Positions 26,231 to 34,600 of a DNA stretch of 49,267 nucleotides are shown here, piece by piece; the stretch's first letter is position 1; each line of letters opens with the position of its first letter. This DNA is from an uncultured Prevotella sp. (GTDB lineage: Bacteria; Bacteroidota; Bacteroidia; Bacteroidales; Bacteroidaceae): assembly GCA_900550635.1 (NCBI GenBank), contig URSZ01000002.1:1-49267 (forward strand). Reading direction: 5' to 3'. Under the pieces are notes generated by a model. The model worked only from the letters and a program-made list of their open reading frames with translations. It ran no database searches and was not told the origin of the DNA. The translations under genes and the position numbers were made by a program.

Positions 26231-26341
26231 TTTATTACTAATAAAGTAATACGCATGTAATATAGGTCATAACATCTGTAATTTATATACAAGCGGCAAG
26301 ACATTTATGAAGTATTTTTGCATTGTAACAAAAGTTGGATC

Positions 26342-27217
26342 ATGAAACTGATAAAGGACACTGAATTTGGAGGCGAGCGTCCATTGTTCGCTTCGCACGA
26401 CCTGCATTTAGACAATGTGATAATTAGGGCAGGCGAATCGGCTATCAAAGAATGCAGTAATATCAAGGCCACGAATTGCCGCTTTGAAGGAAACTATCCA
26501 TTCTGGCACGTACATGGTTTTGTGATAGAAAACTGTTTCTTTGATGTAGGCGGCCGCTCGGCTCTATGGTATTCGGAGCATCTGCTAATGAAAAACACCC
26601 GTATCGACGCGCCTAAAATGTTTCGCGAAATGAATGACATAAACATTGAAAATGTTGAAATTAATGACGCAGACGAAATTTTCTGGCGCTGCAACGGGAT
26701 ACATATAAAGAATATTCATTTGCACGACGGAACCTACCCATTCATGTTTAGCAATAACATCTATGTGGACGGGTTGGAAAGTGACAGCAAATATGTATTC
26801 CAGTATGTAAAGAATGTCGAGATACACAATGCTAAAATAACCACGAAAGATGCTTTTTGGGAAGTAGAGAACGTTACTATTTATGATTCTGAACTTAACG
26901 GTGAGTATCTTGGCTGGCATTCTAAGAACCTGCGTTTGGTAAACTGCCATATTACGGGTGAACAACCATTGTGTTACGCGCATGATCTTGTTTTGGAAAA
27001 TTGTACCTTTGGACCAGATTGCGACCGCGCCTTTGAATACAGCACAGTGCACGCTGAAATCAAAGGAAGTATTACGAATATCAAGAACCCAAAGTCTGGA
27101 TTTATTACCGCAGATGAAATAGGTTCTATTACGATAGACAATAACATAAAAGCTCCCGCCGATTGCAAAATACATATAAGGAACGAACGTTCTTGTGATA
27201 ACAACCAAAACAATTGA
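26342..27217 (+). CDS. DUF3737 right-handed beta-helix protein
   Basis: 291 residues from ATG 26342 (MKLIKDTEFGGERPLFASHDLHLDNVII); an upstream in-frame ATG adds 8 residues not typical of the family. The body is a run of short repeats of the kind NVxIxNxxI/CxF with recurring Asn/Asp turns (for example IENCFFDVGGRSALW, IENVEINDADEIFW, IKNIHLHDGTYPF), as in a parallel beta-helix. No signal peptide, so cytoplasmic. The family is widespread in Firmicutes and Bacteroidetes and has no established function. One base separates its stop from the MalY start, indicating tight coupling with that PLP enzyme. Confidence 0.85.
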   Translation: MKLIKDTEFGGERPLFASHDLHLDNVIIRAGESAIKECSNIKATNCRFEGNYPFWHVHGFVIENCFFDVGGRSALWYSEHLLMKNTRIDAPKMFREMNDINIENVEINDADEIFWRCNGIHIKNIHLHDGTYPFMFSNNIYVDGLESDSKYVFQYVKNVEIHNAKITTKDAFWEVENVTIYDSELNGEYLGWHSKNLRLVNCHITGEQPLCYAHDLVLENCTFGPDCDRAFEYSTVHAEIKGSITNIKNPKSGFITADEIGSITIDNNIKAPADCKIHIRNERSCDNNQNN

Positions 27218-27218
27218 A

Positions 27219-28385
27219 ATGAAATACAATTTCGACGAGCAAATAGAAAGACGTAAAACGAATTCCTATAAGTGGGATAGCATACCGAATCAGGACGTTT
27301 TACCTATGTGGGTGGCAGATATGGATTTTCGTACTGCACAGCCTGTAGTAAACGCATTGCAACGTCGTATAACACATGGAATATTCGGTTACACCCGCGT
27401 ACCTGATGAATATTATGACGCTGTTATAAATTGGTTTTCGAGACGTCACGGATGGAAAATCAACCGTAATTGGCTTATTTATACTTCAGGTGTTGTACCT
27501 GCCATATCTGCCATTATTAAAGCACTAACCGTTCCGGGAGATAAGGTGCTTGTGCAAACACCTGTTTATAATTGCTTTTTCTCTTCAATCCGAAATAACG
27601 GCTGCGAAATAGTATATTCACCTTTGGTCTATGCAAATAACACTTATACTATAGATTTTAATGATTTAGAAAGTAAAGTCTCCGACCCAAAAGTCAAACT
27701 AATGCTGCTATGCAATCCGCATAATCCGGTTGGCCGTGTATGGAAGCGCGAAGAATTAGAACAAATAGGTGAAATATGTATTAAGAATAATGTTACCATA
27801 ATCTCCGACGAAATACACTGTGAATTAGTCTACCCTGGCTATTTTTACACGCCATTTGCGTCTATTTCCGATGATTTCCTTCAAAGTTCAGTGACATGTA
27901 TATCGCCAAGCAAGGCTTTTAATATAGCAGGATTGCAGATAGCGAACATTGTTTGTGCTGATGAATCAATAAAATCAAAGATAGACCGTGCAATAAATGA
28001 CAACGAGGTGTGCGATGTCAATCCTTTCGGCGTTATTGCTACGCAAGCCGCTTATAACGAAGGAGAAGAATGGCTTACGCAACTAATAGAATATTTGCAT
28101 AATAACTATTGTTATATGAAAGCCTTTTGTCAGGAGAATCTTCCAATGTATCCAATTGCCACTTTGGAAGGAACTTATCTTGTCTGGATGGATTGTCGTG
28201 CAATAGGACTTTCGTCTGAAAAATTAGAGCAGGAGCTTATAGACAAAGCAAAGTTATGGCTTAATGGCGGTACAATATATGGTACAGACGGCGAAGGTTT
28301 TATGCGCTGGAATATAGCTTGTCCTCATTCCACATTAAAAGTTGGTTTGAAACGTTTCACCGACTTTATACACAAATTAACATAG
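27219..28385 (+). CDS. MalY/PatB family C-S lyase or aminotransferase
   Basis: 388-residue fold-type I PLP enzyme. Start chosen at ATG 27219 (MKYNFDEQIERRKTNSYKWD), where family sequence begins, one base past the DUF3737 stop. Motifs: LPMWVADMDF (28-37) typical of MalY/PatB, CNPHNPVGRVW (165-175), SDEIHCELVYPG (196-207) and the Schiff-base lysine in SPSKAFNIAGLQ (K232). PatB enzymes cleave cystathionine or cysteine conjugates to give a thiol, pyruvate and ammonia; E. coli MalY also represses the maltose system. The exact substrate is not readable from sequence. Confidence 0.9.
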   Translation: MKYNFDEQIERRKTNSYKWDSIPNQDVLPMWVADMDFRTAQPVVNALQRRITHGIFGYTRVPDEYYDAVINWFSRRHGWKINRNWLIYTSGVVPAISAIIKALTVPGDKVLVQTPVYNCFFSSIRNNGCEIVYSPLVYANNTYTIDFNDLESKVSDPKVKLMLLCNPHNPVGRVWKREELEQIGEICIKNNVTIISDEIHCELVYPGYFYTPFASISDDFLQSSVTCISPSKAFNIAGLQIANIVCADESIKSKIDRAINDNEVCDVNPFGVIATQAAYNEGEEWLTQLIEYLHNNYCYMKAFCQENLPMYPIATLEGTYLVWMDCRAIGLSSEKLEQELIDKAKLWLNGGTIYGTDGEGFMRWNIACPHSTLKVGLKRFTDFIHKLT

Positions 28386-28456
28386 TACTATTTAATCATT
28401 ATTCGGAATTTGCGTTAAAACAAATAGATACATAATAAAGTTTATGTAAAAAGTCG

Positions 28457-28464
28457 TATCTTTG
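28457..28464 (+). promoter_or_regulatory. -7 box abutting the HU/SPOR gene start
   Basis: TATCTTTG ends 4 bases before the ATG at 28469, so the message should be leaderless. No clear -33 element is seen. Confidence 0.55.
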
Positions 28465-28468
28465 TATC

Positions 28469-29509
28469 ATGAATGAATTGTCGCGTTGCATAGTATGCTT
28501 GTTAGCAGATAACGACTGTGTTATTCTTCCGGGTATTGGTGGGTTTATTGCAAGTTATGAACCTGCAAGATATGATATAGCAAATAAAACATTTGCATCA
28601 CCTAAAAGAATAATAGGGTTTAATAGTGCGATAACTTTAAATGACGGTTTGTTGGTTCAGGCATACATGCAAATTCATGATTTAAACTATCCAGACGCTT
28701 TACGCTTGCTAAACAAAGATTTGCAGAATGTCCGTTATAATCTTGATAATAATGGCACTTTCTGTATCGAGGGATTAGGTGTGCTTTTCTGCAAAAAAAA
28801 CGGATCTTATCAATTTAAGACATCAACAGTTGATATAATAACACCTGGCTTGTATGCGTTGCCTGGTGTAAATGCTGAAACATTTATGCAGAGCAGGCAA
28901 ACGATAGAATTAAAAGGCGTCAATTTACCAAACATAAAAAAATCAGCCCTCTCTCAAAATAGCGAAAACAACACCTCTAAGGTTTATACTTTCTCAATGC
29001 GGCGCTCTTTTGTGCACGTAATAGGAGTGTTTGTTGTATTTATTGTTTCTTTCTTGTGCATTTCCTTCCCATTAGGCAATTATTCTGAAACGACATCACA
29101 CGCTTCGCTTTTATACGACGTTGTATATGAAGCCCCTCAAATAATAAAAAGTAACGAGAAAGGCAATAGCAAACAAGAAACTTTTGAGAACATAAAAGGA
29201 ACGAATGCTGCAAAGGCGAGCCCTGTATCCATCAACAAAAGCACTCCCAAGCAGGCTACAATAATATCTGTAGACAAAGGAGATGAATACACTATAGTAT
29301 TGGCTAGCGACGTAACAGAAAAGAATGCTAAGAATTTCATATGTGAAATAGAAAATAAAGGATTTAAGAAAGCCGAAATATACAAGACTAAAAGCATGAG
29401 GCGCATAATATATTCTAGGTATGGAAGTGAAAAAGAAGCAAATAGTGCCTTACGAGAATTGCGCAATCATGATTTTGCGTACGACGCATGGGTTATGAAA
29501 ATAAAATAA
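28469..29509 (+). CDS. HU-CCDC81 / SPOR domain membrane protein
   Basis: 346 residues. The N-terminal HU-CCDC81-type domains (about 1-125; VILPGIGGFIASYEPARYD, NDGLLVQAYMQIHDLNYPDAL, GTFCIEGLGVLFCKKNG) are followed by a linker, one transmembrane helix (about 180-200, FVHVIGVFVVFIVSFLCISFP), a low-complexity periplasmic stretch and a C-terminal SPOR domain (about 270-346, EYTIVLASDVTEKNAKNF...RRIIYSRYGSEKEA). SPOR domains bind denuded septal peptidoglycan; HU-like domains may bind DNA or protein. The architecture is common in Bacteroidetes and suggests a cell-division-linked protein spanning the inner membrane. The ATG sits directly behind a -7 box. Confidence 0.88.
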   Translation: MNELSRCIVCLLADNDCVILPGIGGFIASYEPARYDIANKTFASPKRIIGFNSAITLNDGLLVQAYMQIHDLNYPDALRLLNKDLQNVRYNLDNNGTFCIEGLGVLFCKKNGSYQFKTSTVDIITPGLYALPGVNAETFMQSRQTIELKGVNLPNIKKSALSQNSENNTSKVYTFSMRRSFVHVIGVFVVFIVSFLCISFPLGNYSETTSHASLLYDVVYEAPQIIKSNEKGNSKQETFENIKGTNAAKASPVSINKSTPKQATIISVDKGDEYTIVLASDVTEKNAKNFICEIENKGFKKAEIYKTKSMRRIIYSRYGSEKEANSALRELRNHDFAYDAWVMKIK

Positions 29510-29512
29510 GAC

Positions 29513-29923
29513 ATGAAAATTTGGCCGTTAATTCTATTTTCCTTTTCATATGTAACTTCTCCGGCGCAGGAAGCTAAAATATTTAGCGGAGACTTCTACA
29601 ATAAAAGCAATGATATTGCATTACATTTAAATCTTTTAGAAGAGACAATAAACATACCGGGGTTCAGTATGCTGGGGCCAACTAACGGATATATGAACGG
29701 TAATGTATATGGAACATGGATTGTAACAAGTTTTAAGATAAAGGATAAAACTGCAATTATAAGGCTATCAAACGATTTCGGTTCGGAGACGCAAGAAATC
29801 GCATTCAAGCATGTATCAGCCGATACTTTTTCGTTGGAAATGAAAAGCCCGCAAGTAATGAGGAAAGTCGTTAAACGCAAATTAGTAAAAATACCATCAA
29901 AGTATCTTTTTATAAAGAAGTAA
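29513..29923 (+). CDS. Small secreted protein of unknown function
   Basis: 136 residues beginning 3 bases after the HU/SPOR stop, so cotranscribed. An N-terminal signal sequence (MKIWPLILFSFSYVTSPAQ, cleavage near residue 18) leads into a compact, apparently beta-rich protein with strands such as TWIVTSFKIKDKTAIIRLS and a basic C-terminus (VMRKVVKRKLVKIPSKYLFIKK). I do not recognise a family. The alternating-hydrophobicity pattern would suit a lipocalin-like or barrel fold, but that is a guess. Coupling to a SPOR protein suggests a periplasmic role. Confidence 0.65.
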   Translation: MKIWPLILFSFSYVTSPAQEAKIFSGDFYNKSNDIALHLNLLEETINIPGFSMLGPTNGYMNGNVYGTWIVTSFKIKDKTAIIRLSNDFGSETQEIAFKHVSADTFSLEMKSPQVMRKVVKRKLVKIPSKYLFIKK

Positions 29924-29952
29924 CAAGACTAATTGCCATAATATATAATAGC

Positions 29953-30789
29953 CTATAGATTGTAAACGTCTCCTGTCTTGAATTTTATGAAGTTTCCTTT
30001 TAAAACAGTGCTTAAATAATAACAGGCTCTTTCCCCCGTACAATGCCCTGTGTACAACTTTATGTTAGGATATAACTTTAATAACGAATCCGCCATATAA
30101 CATATATAATTATTTTCTACTTCTGCTTCTTCATCAAGTAAATGCAATCCTCCCAAAAAGAACTGTACGGTTTGTTCTTTGGTGTATTCAACGCACGATG
30201 GTATAATATTTAACAAACCCGAATGTGTACATGGTGAAAATATAGCCAATCCTTCTTTCTTCTTTATTGCTAATGCTATTTCATCATTAGCAACATATGG
30301 TTTTAATGTTTCTCTTTCTTCTACAGTCAAATATTTATTGCCTAAAGGCCTTGGTTGCAAATGCGTGTTATTGAACACAGCATAAACATCTTTGCATATT
30401 TCTGTATTATCCTTAAGCAGCACAAAGCGGTTGTAATTCTGTTTAAAAACTTCATAATCCGGCGACAAGCTATGAACTTTACCATGTCGGTTCGAATAGT
30501 ATTCTAAACTATAAATTAGAGATGAGGCATAAATCTTGGCTTTATTATTTGCGTTAATAAAACGTTTTAACCCTCCTGTATGGTCAATATGTCCATGCGA
30601 AAGTACTAATATATCAACATCTGAAATATCAATACCCATACTAGCCGCGTTATTAAAAGCCTTGCCGGTAAGTCCTGTATCAACAAGAATTTTTCTACGT
30701 GAAGTTTCAATATAAATAGATAGTCCTTTCTCTGCAAAAAAAATCTTGTTGTCAGATGGTGTATTGTCGATAAGTACAGTTATTTTCAT
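29953..30789 (-). CDS. MBL-fold metallo-hydrolase
   Basis: 278 residues of the metallo-beta-lactamase fold. The metal-binding motif SHGHIDHTGG (64-73) gives the HxHxDH set. Earlier landmarks are the strand IYIETSRRKILVDTGL with the buried Asp37; later ones are the CTHSG segment and the GHCTGERACYYL helix with a late His. This pattern (YTGHCTG) is that of the subfamily annotated as 7,8-dihydropterin-6-yl-methyl-4-(beta-D-ribofuranosyl)aminobenzene 5'-phosphate synthase-like hydrolases, whose true substrate in bacteria is unknown. It is transcribed alone from the minus strand and converges on the small secreted gene with 29 bases between their stops. Confidence 0.85.
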   Translation of the reverse strand: MKITVLIDNTPSDNKIFFAEKGLSIYIETSRRKILVDTGLTGKAFNNAASMGIDISDVDILVLSHGHIDHTGGLKRFINANNKAKIYASSLIYSLEYYSNRHGKVHSLSPDYEVFKQNYNRFVLLKDNTEICKDVYAVFNNTHLQPRPLGNKYLTVEERETLKPYVANDEIALAIKKKEGLAIFSPCTHSGLLNIIPSCVEYTKEQTVQFFLGGLHLLDEEAEVENNYICYMADSLLKLYPNIKLYTGHCTGERACYYLSTVLKGNFIKFKTGDVYNL

Positions 30790-30914
30790 ATTATTAAAAT
30801 GACTTTGTTAGGATATTTTAAAGTGGTCGTAAGATTTAAATACGTATGAATACAAAATTATATATCTTAATTCGTTATTTAGCATAATGAGAGTGATAAT
30901 TCAAAATTTAAGTT

Positions 30915-30922
30915 TACTTTTG
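30915..30922 (+). promoter_or_regulatory. -7 box for the alpha-galactosidase gene
   Basis: TACTTTTG, matching TAnnTTTG, 29 bases upstream of the chosen ATG at 30952; -33 element not clear. Confidence 0.5.
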
Positions 30923-30951
30923 TGTACAGTATAAACTTATATATGTATTAC

Positions 30952-33141
30952 ATGAAAAAACTTTTTTTTATTTTGCTATCACTGCTGAATTTTGGAATTA
31001 TTAATGCAGCAGAACAAAAAACAATCCGTATCTCTACTGATAATACGGATTTGATTTTACAAGTAGGCGACAACGGTCGTCTATACCAAACATATTTGGG
31101 TGAAAGACTATTACATACCGAAGACGCACAAAACTTCAAATGGTATGTACATGCAGGTTCCGACGGAAGTGTTTCACGTCGTGGCTGGGAAGTTTACTCC
31201 GGCTCGGGAAATGAAGAATACTTTGAACCCGCAATAGCAATAACGCACAATGACGGAAATCCTTCTACATATCTTTATTATGTATCTTCAGAAACGAAAC
31301 AAATTGATGGTGGAACTGAAACTATAATCAATTTACGCGACAATCGTTATCCTGTTGACGTAAAACTACACTATGTAGCGTATAATAAAGAGAACGTTAT
31401 AAAAACGTGGAGCGAAATAAAGCATAATGAAAAAAAGCCCATACGCATGTCTGCATACGCAACGACGATGCTCTATTTTTGTAATTCTGCATATTATTTA
31501 ACGGAATTCAGTAGCGATTGGGCAAAAGAAGCACGAATGAGCAGTCAACAACTGCAGTTTGGGAAGAAAGTGATAGACACCAAATTAGGTAGTCGTGCTG
31601 CAATGTTGACACATCCTTTTTTTGAAATAGGATTGGAGCAACCCGTAAACGAACATCAAGGAACAGTTTTAATGGGTACTCTCGGATGGACGGGTAATTT
31701 TAGATTTACATTTGAAGTAGATAATGTGGGAAATCTTCGCGTAATACCATCTATAAATCCATACGCGTCAGAGTATGAATTAAAGCCCAATGAAATATTC
31801 ACTACGCCAGAATTTATTTTTACGCTAAGCTATAACGGCGCAAGCCAAGGAAGCCGCAACATACATGAATGGGCGCGGAAATATAGTTTAAAAGATGGTA
31901 TGGGAAGTCGCTATACTCTTTTGAATAACTGGGAGAATACAGGATTCAATTTCAATCAGGAAGTACTGTCGAACTTAATGAAAGAAGCCAAACATTTAGG
32001 TGTTGACATGTTTTTATTGGACGACGGATGGTTTGGAAACAAACACCCGCGGAATAACGATCGTGCTGGTTTAGGCGACTGGGAAGTAAATCATAGCAAG
32101 TTGCCCGGTGGTATTCCTGCTTTGGTACAAGCAGCAAAAGATGCTGGAGTGAAATTCGGTATATGGATAGAACCTGAGATGATTAATCCCAACAGTGAAT
32201 TGTTTGAGAAACATCCTGATTGGGCGATAACTCTGCCTAACCGGGACACTTACTACTACAGGAATCAGTTGGTTCTCGACCTTAGTAATCCCAAAGTACA
32301 GGATTATGTTTACGGTGTTGTAGAAAACATTATGAAAGAGAATCCTGAAATAGTATATTTCAAATGGGATTGTAACAGTCCTATTACAAATATATATTCC
32401 CATTACTTAAAAGATAAGCAAGGACAATTATACATTGACCACGTTAGAGGTGTGTATAACGTTATGAAACGTGTTAAAGAAAACTACCCTAAAGTACAAA
32501 TGATGTTATGCTCTGGTGGGGGAGCGCGCTGCGACTATGAGGCATTGAAATATTTTACAGAGTTTTGGTGCAGCGACAACACCGACCCCATAGAGCGCAT
32601 ATACATACAATGGGGCTTCTCACAATTCTTCCCGTCTAAGGCAATGTGTGCGCATGTTACCAGTTGGAATAGGTCTACATCTGTAAAATTTCGCACCGAT
32701 GTAGCTTCCATGTGTAAATTAGGATTCGATATAGGGTTGAAAGATTTAAATAAAGACGAATTAGCTTTTTGCCAAACGGCAGTAGCTAACTGGAAACGTT
32801 TGCAAAATGTTATTTTAGACGGTGAACAATATCGATTGGTATCACCTTATGAAACTAACCACATGGCACTTAATTACGTTAGCAAAGATGCTAACAAAGC
32901 CGTTCTTTTTGCTTATGACATACATCCTCGCTTTTCAGAAAAGCTGTTCAAGGTAAAACTGCAAGGACTTAATCCGAATAAAAAATATAAAGTAGAAGAA
33001 ATAAATCTAATGCCTTCTGCAAAATCAGGAATGGAAGCTAACGGCAAGGTTTATTCAGGCGATTTCCTTATGAAAGTAGGTATAGACGTATTTAGTCAAG
33101 GGCAAGCCCAAAGCAGGGTAGTGGAACTGACAGCTCAATAA
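30952..33141 (+). CDS. GH36 alpha-galactosidase, secreted
   Basis: 729 residues from ATG 30952, which begins a proper signal peptide (MKKLFFILLSLLNFGIINAA); an in-frame ATG 30 bases upstream would place ten extra residues in front of it and lies too close to the -7 box. A beta-sandwich N-terminal domain precedes the TIM barrel. Catalytic residues: nucleophile in YFKWDCN (D473) and acid/base in CSDNTDPIER (D542), with the substrate loop MLCSGGGARCDYE between them. The enzyme releases terminal alpha-galactose from oligosaccharides such as melibiose or raffinose in the periplasm or at the surface. The galactose could feed the galM-MFS-galK operon at the right end. A terminator follows at 33181. 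Confidence 0.93.
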   Translation: MKKLFFILLSLLNFGIINAAEQKTIRISTDNTDLILQVGDNGRLYQTYLGERLLHTEDAQNFKWYVHAGSDGSVSRRGWEVYSGSGNEEYFEPAIAITHNDGNPSTYLYYVSSETKQIDGGTETIINLRDNRYPVDVKLHYVAYNKENVIKTWSEIKHNEKKPIRMSAYATTMLYFCNSAYYLTEFSSDWAKEARMSSQQLQFGKKVIDTKLGSRAAMLTHPFFEIGLEQPVNEHQGTVLMGTLGWTGNFRFTFEVDNVGNLRVIPSINPYASEYELKPNEIFTTPEFIFTLSYNGASQGSRNIHEWARKYSLKDGMGSRYTLLNNWENTGFNFNQEVLSNLMKEAKHLGVDMFLLDDGWFGNKHPRNNDRAGLGDWEVNHSKLPGGIPALVQAAKDAGVKFGIWIEPEMINPNSELFEKHPDWAITLPNRDTYYYRNQLVLDLSNPKVQDYVYGVVENIMKENPEIVYFKWDCNSPITNIYSHYLKDKQGQLYIDHVRGVYNVMKRVKENYPKVQMMLCSGGGARCDYEALKYFTEFWCSDNTDPIERIYIQWGFSQFFPSKAMCAHVTSWNRSTSVKFRTDVASMCKLGFDIGLKDLNKDELAFCQTAVANWKRLQNVILDGEQYRLVSPYETNHMALNYVSKDANKAVLFAYDIHPRFSEKLFKVKLQGLNPNKKYKVEEINLMPSAKSGMEANGKVYSGDFLMKVGIDVFSQGQAQSRVVELTAQ

Positions 33142-33178
33142 TCATTATTGCAACAAATTCAGTTAATTGCATACATCA

Positions 33179-33216
33179 TTTAAAAGCGCAGCTTGTTATA
33201 AGTTGCGCTTTTAAAA
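33179..33216 (+). terminator. Terminator after the alpha-galactosidase gene
   Basis: TAAAAGCGCA (33181-33190) pairs with TGCGCTTTTA (33204-33213) across a 13-base loop, and a run of four T lies within the right arm. Confidence 0.75.
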
Positions 33217-33283
33217 TTATACCCCTTTGTTTTATGGCTTGGTCTTATCTGTTGAAAAATGAATATTTGTCCGCAAAAAAGTG

Positions 33284-33291
33284 TATTTTTG
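33284..33291 (+). promoter_or_regulatory. -7 box for the carboxynorspermidine synthase-like gene
   Basis: TATTTTTG matches TAnnTTTG, 22 bases upstream of the ATG at 33314. TTTG at 33266-33269 is only 14 bases before it, shorter than usual. Confidence 0.5.
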
Positions 33292-33313
33292 CACGCAAAT
33301 AAACATAAACATC

Positions 33314-34510
33314 ATGGGAAAAGTTTTAGTGATAGGAGCCGGAGGCGTAGCAACAGTAGCCATAAAAAAAATGGCGAAGAATCCGGACGTGTTTACGGAC
33401 ATAATGGTGGCAAGCAGAACAAAATCTAAATGCGACACCATTGTACAATCTATTGGAAGAAACGACATTCAAACCGCTCAAATCGACGCAGATAATGAAG
33501 ACGATTTGACAAAACTGATGGAAACCTATAAGCCTGACATGGTTGTTAATTTAGCTTTGCCATACCAGGATTTAACAATAATGAATGCATGCTTGCGCGC
33601 TGGAGCCAGTTATCTGGATACGGCAAATTATGAACCGCGCGACGAAGCACATTTTGAATACAGCTGGCAATGGGCATACCGTGATAAGTTTGAAAAAGCA
33701 GGACTGACGGCTATTCTGGGTTGTGGCTTCGACCCGGGCGTTACGAGCATATTCACCGCATACGCAGCAAAGCATGTGTTCGACGAGATTAACTATCTGG
33801 ATATTGTTGATTGCAACGCAGGCGACCACCACAAAGCCTTTGCAACTAATTTCAACCCCGAAATAAACATACGCGAGATAACTCAGAAAGGCTTGTATTG
33901 GCAAGACGGTAAATGGGTAGAAACAGAGCCGTTGGAAATACACAAAACGCTGAATTATCCCAACATAGGCCCTCGCGAAAGCTACCTTCTGCACCATGAA
34001 GAAATAGAAAGCCTTGTTTTAAATTTCCCGACAATAAAACGTGCTCGATTCTGGATGACTTTCGGGCAGGAATATCTTACTCATTTAAGAGTTATACAGA
34101 ACATCGGAATGGCTTCAATTGTTCCTATAGATTACGAAGGGCATAAAATAGTTCCTTTACAATTCCTGAAAGCAGTTCTGCCAAACCCACAAGACCTCGG
34201 CGAGAACTATGAGGGCGAAACATCAATAGGTTGCAGGATACGAGGAAAAATAAAAGAAGAAGAGCACACGTATTATATATACAACAATTGCTCTCACCAG
34301 GAAGCATATAAGGAAACCGGAATGCAAGGCGTTTCATACACTACCGGAGTTCCTGCCATGATAGGAGCCAAGATGTACCTCAACGGTATATGGAAAAAGC
34401 CTGGAGTTTGGAATGTGGAAGAGTTCGATCCCGATCCTTTCATGAAAGAACTTAATGAGCAAGGGTTGCCTTGGCATGAAATAAAAGACTGCGACCTTGA
34501 ATTAGACTAA
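33314..34510 (+). CDS. Carboxynorspermidine synthase-like saccharopine dehydrogenase
   Basis: 398 residues from ATG 33314 (MGKVLVIGAGGVATVAIKKMAKNPDVFTDIMVASR); an in-frame ATG 33 bases upstream falls before the -7 box and is rejected. The N-terminal Rossmann domain has the GAGGVA dinucleotide loop. Further landmarks are DTANYEPRDEAHFEYSWQW, LGCGFDPGVTS and GESYLLHHEEIESLVLNFPTIKRARFWMTFG. This set matches carboxynorspermidine (carboxyspermidine) dehydrogenase, which reductively condenses aspartate semialdehyde with a diamine in the alternative spermidine pathway of Bacteroidetes and Vibrio. The partner decarboxylase nspC is not in the window. A lysine-pathway role is less likely. Confidence 0.87.
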   Translation: MGKVLVIGAGGVATVAIKKMAKNPDVFTDIMVASRTKSKCDTIVQSIGRNDIQTAQIDADNEDDLTKLMETYKPDMVVNLALPYQDLTIMNACLRAGASYLDTANYEPRDEAHFEYSWQWAYRDKFEKAGLTAILGCGFDPGVTSIFTAYAAKHVFDEINYLDIVDCNAGDHHKAFATNFNPEINIREITQKGLYWQDGKWVETEPLEIHKTLNYPNIGPRESYLLHHEEIESLVLNFPTIKRARFWMTFGQEYLTHLRVIQNIGMASIVPIDYEGHKIVPLQFLKAVLPNPQDLGENYEGETSIGCRIRGKIKEEEHTYYIYNNCSHQEAYKETGMQGVSYTTGVPAMIGAKMYLNGIWKKPGVWNVEEFDPDPFMKELNEQGLPWHEIKDCDLELD

Positions 34511-34550
34511 ATTCGTATACAACTTACCAATAAACGAATGGCCAAACATA

Positions 34551-34590
34551 CGTGTCATTAATCTTAAACAAATTAATGACACGTTTATTT
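34551..34590 (+). terminator. Terminator before the ThrE-type exporter gene
   Basis: Perfect 12-bp stem, CGTGTCATTAAT (34551-34562) with 34572-34583, 9-base loop, followed by TTTATTTT. It ends the upstream transcript only 11 bases before the next ATG. Confidence 0.85.
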
Positions 34591-34600
34591 TAGTGTAAAA

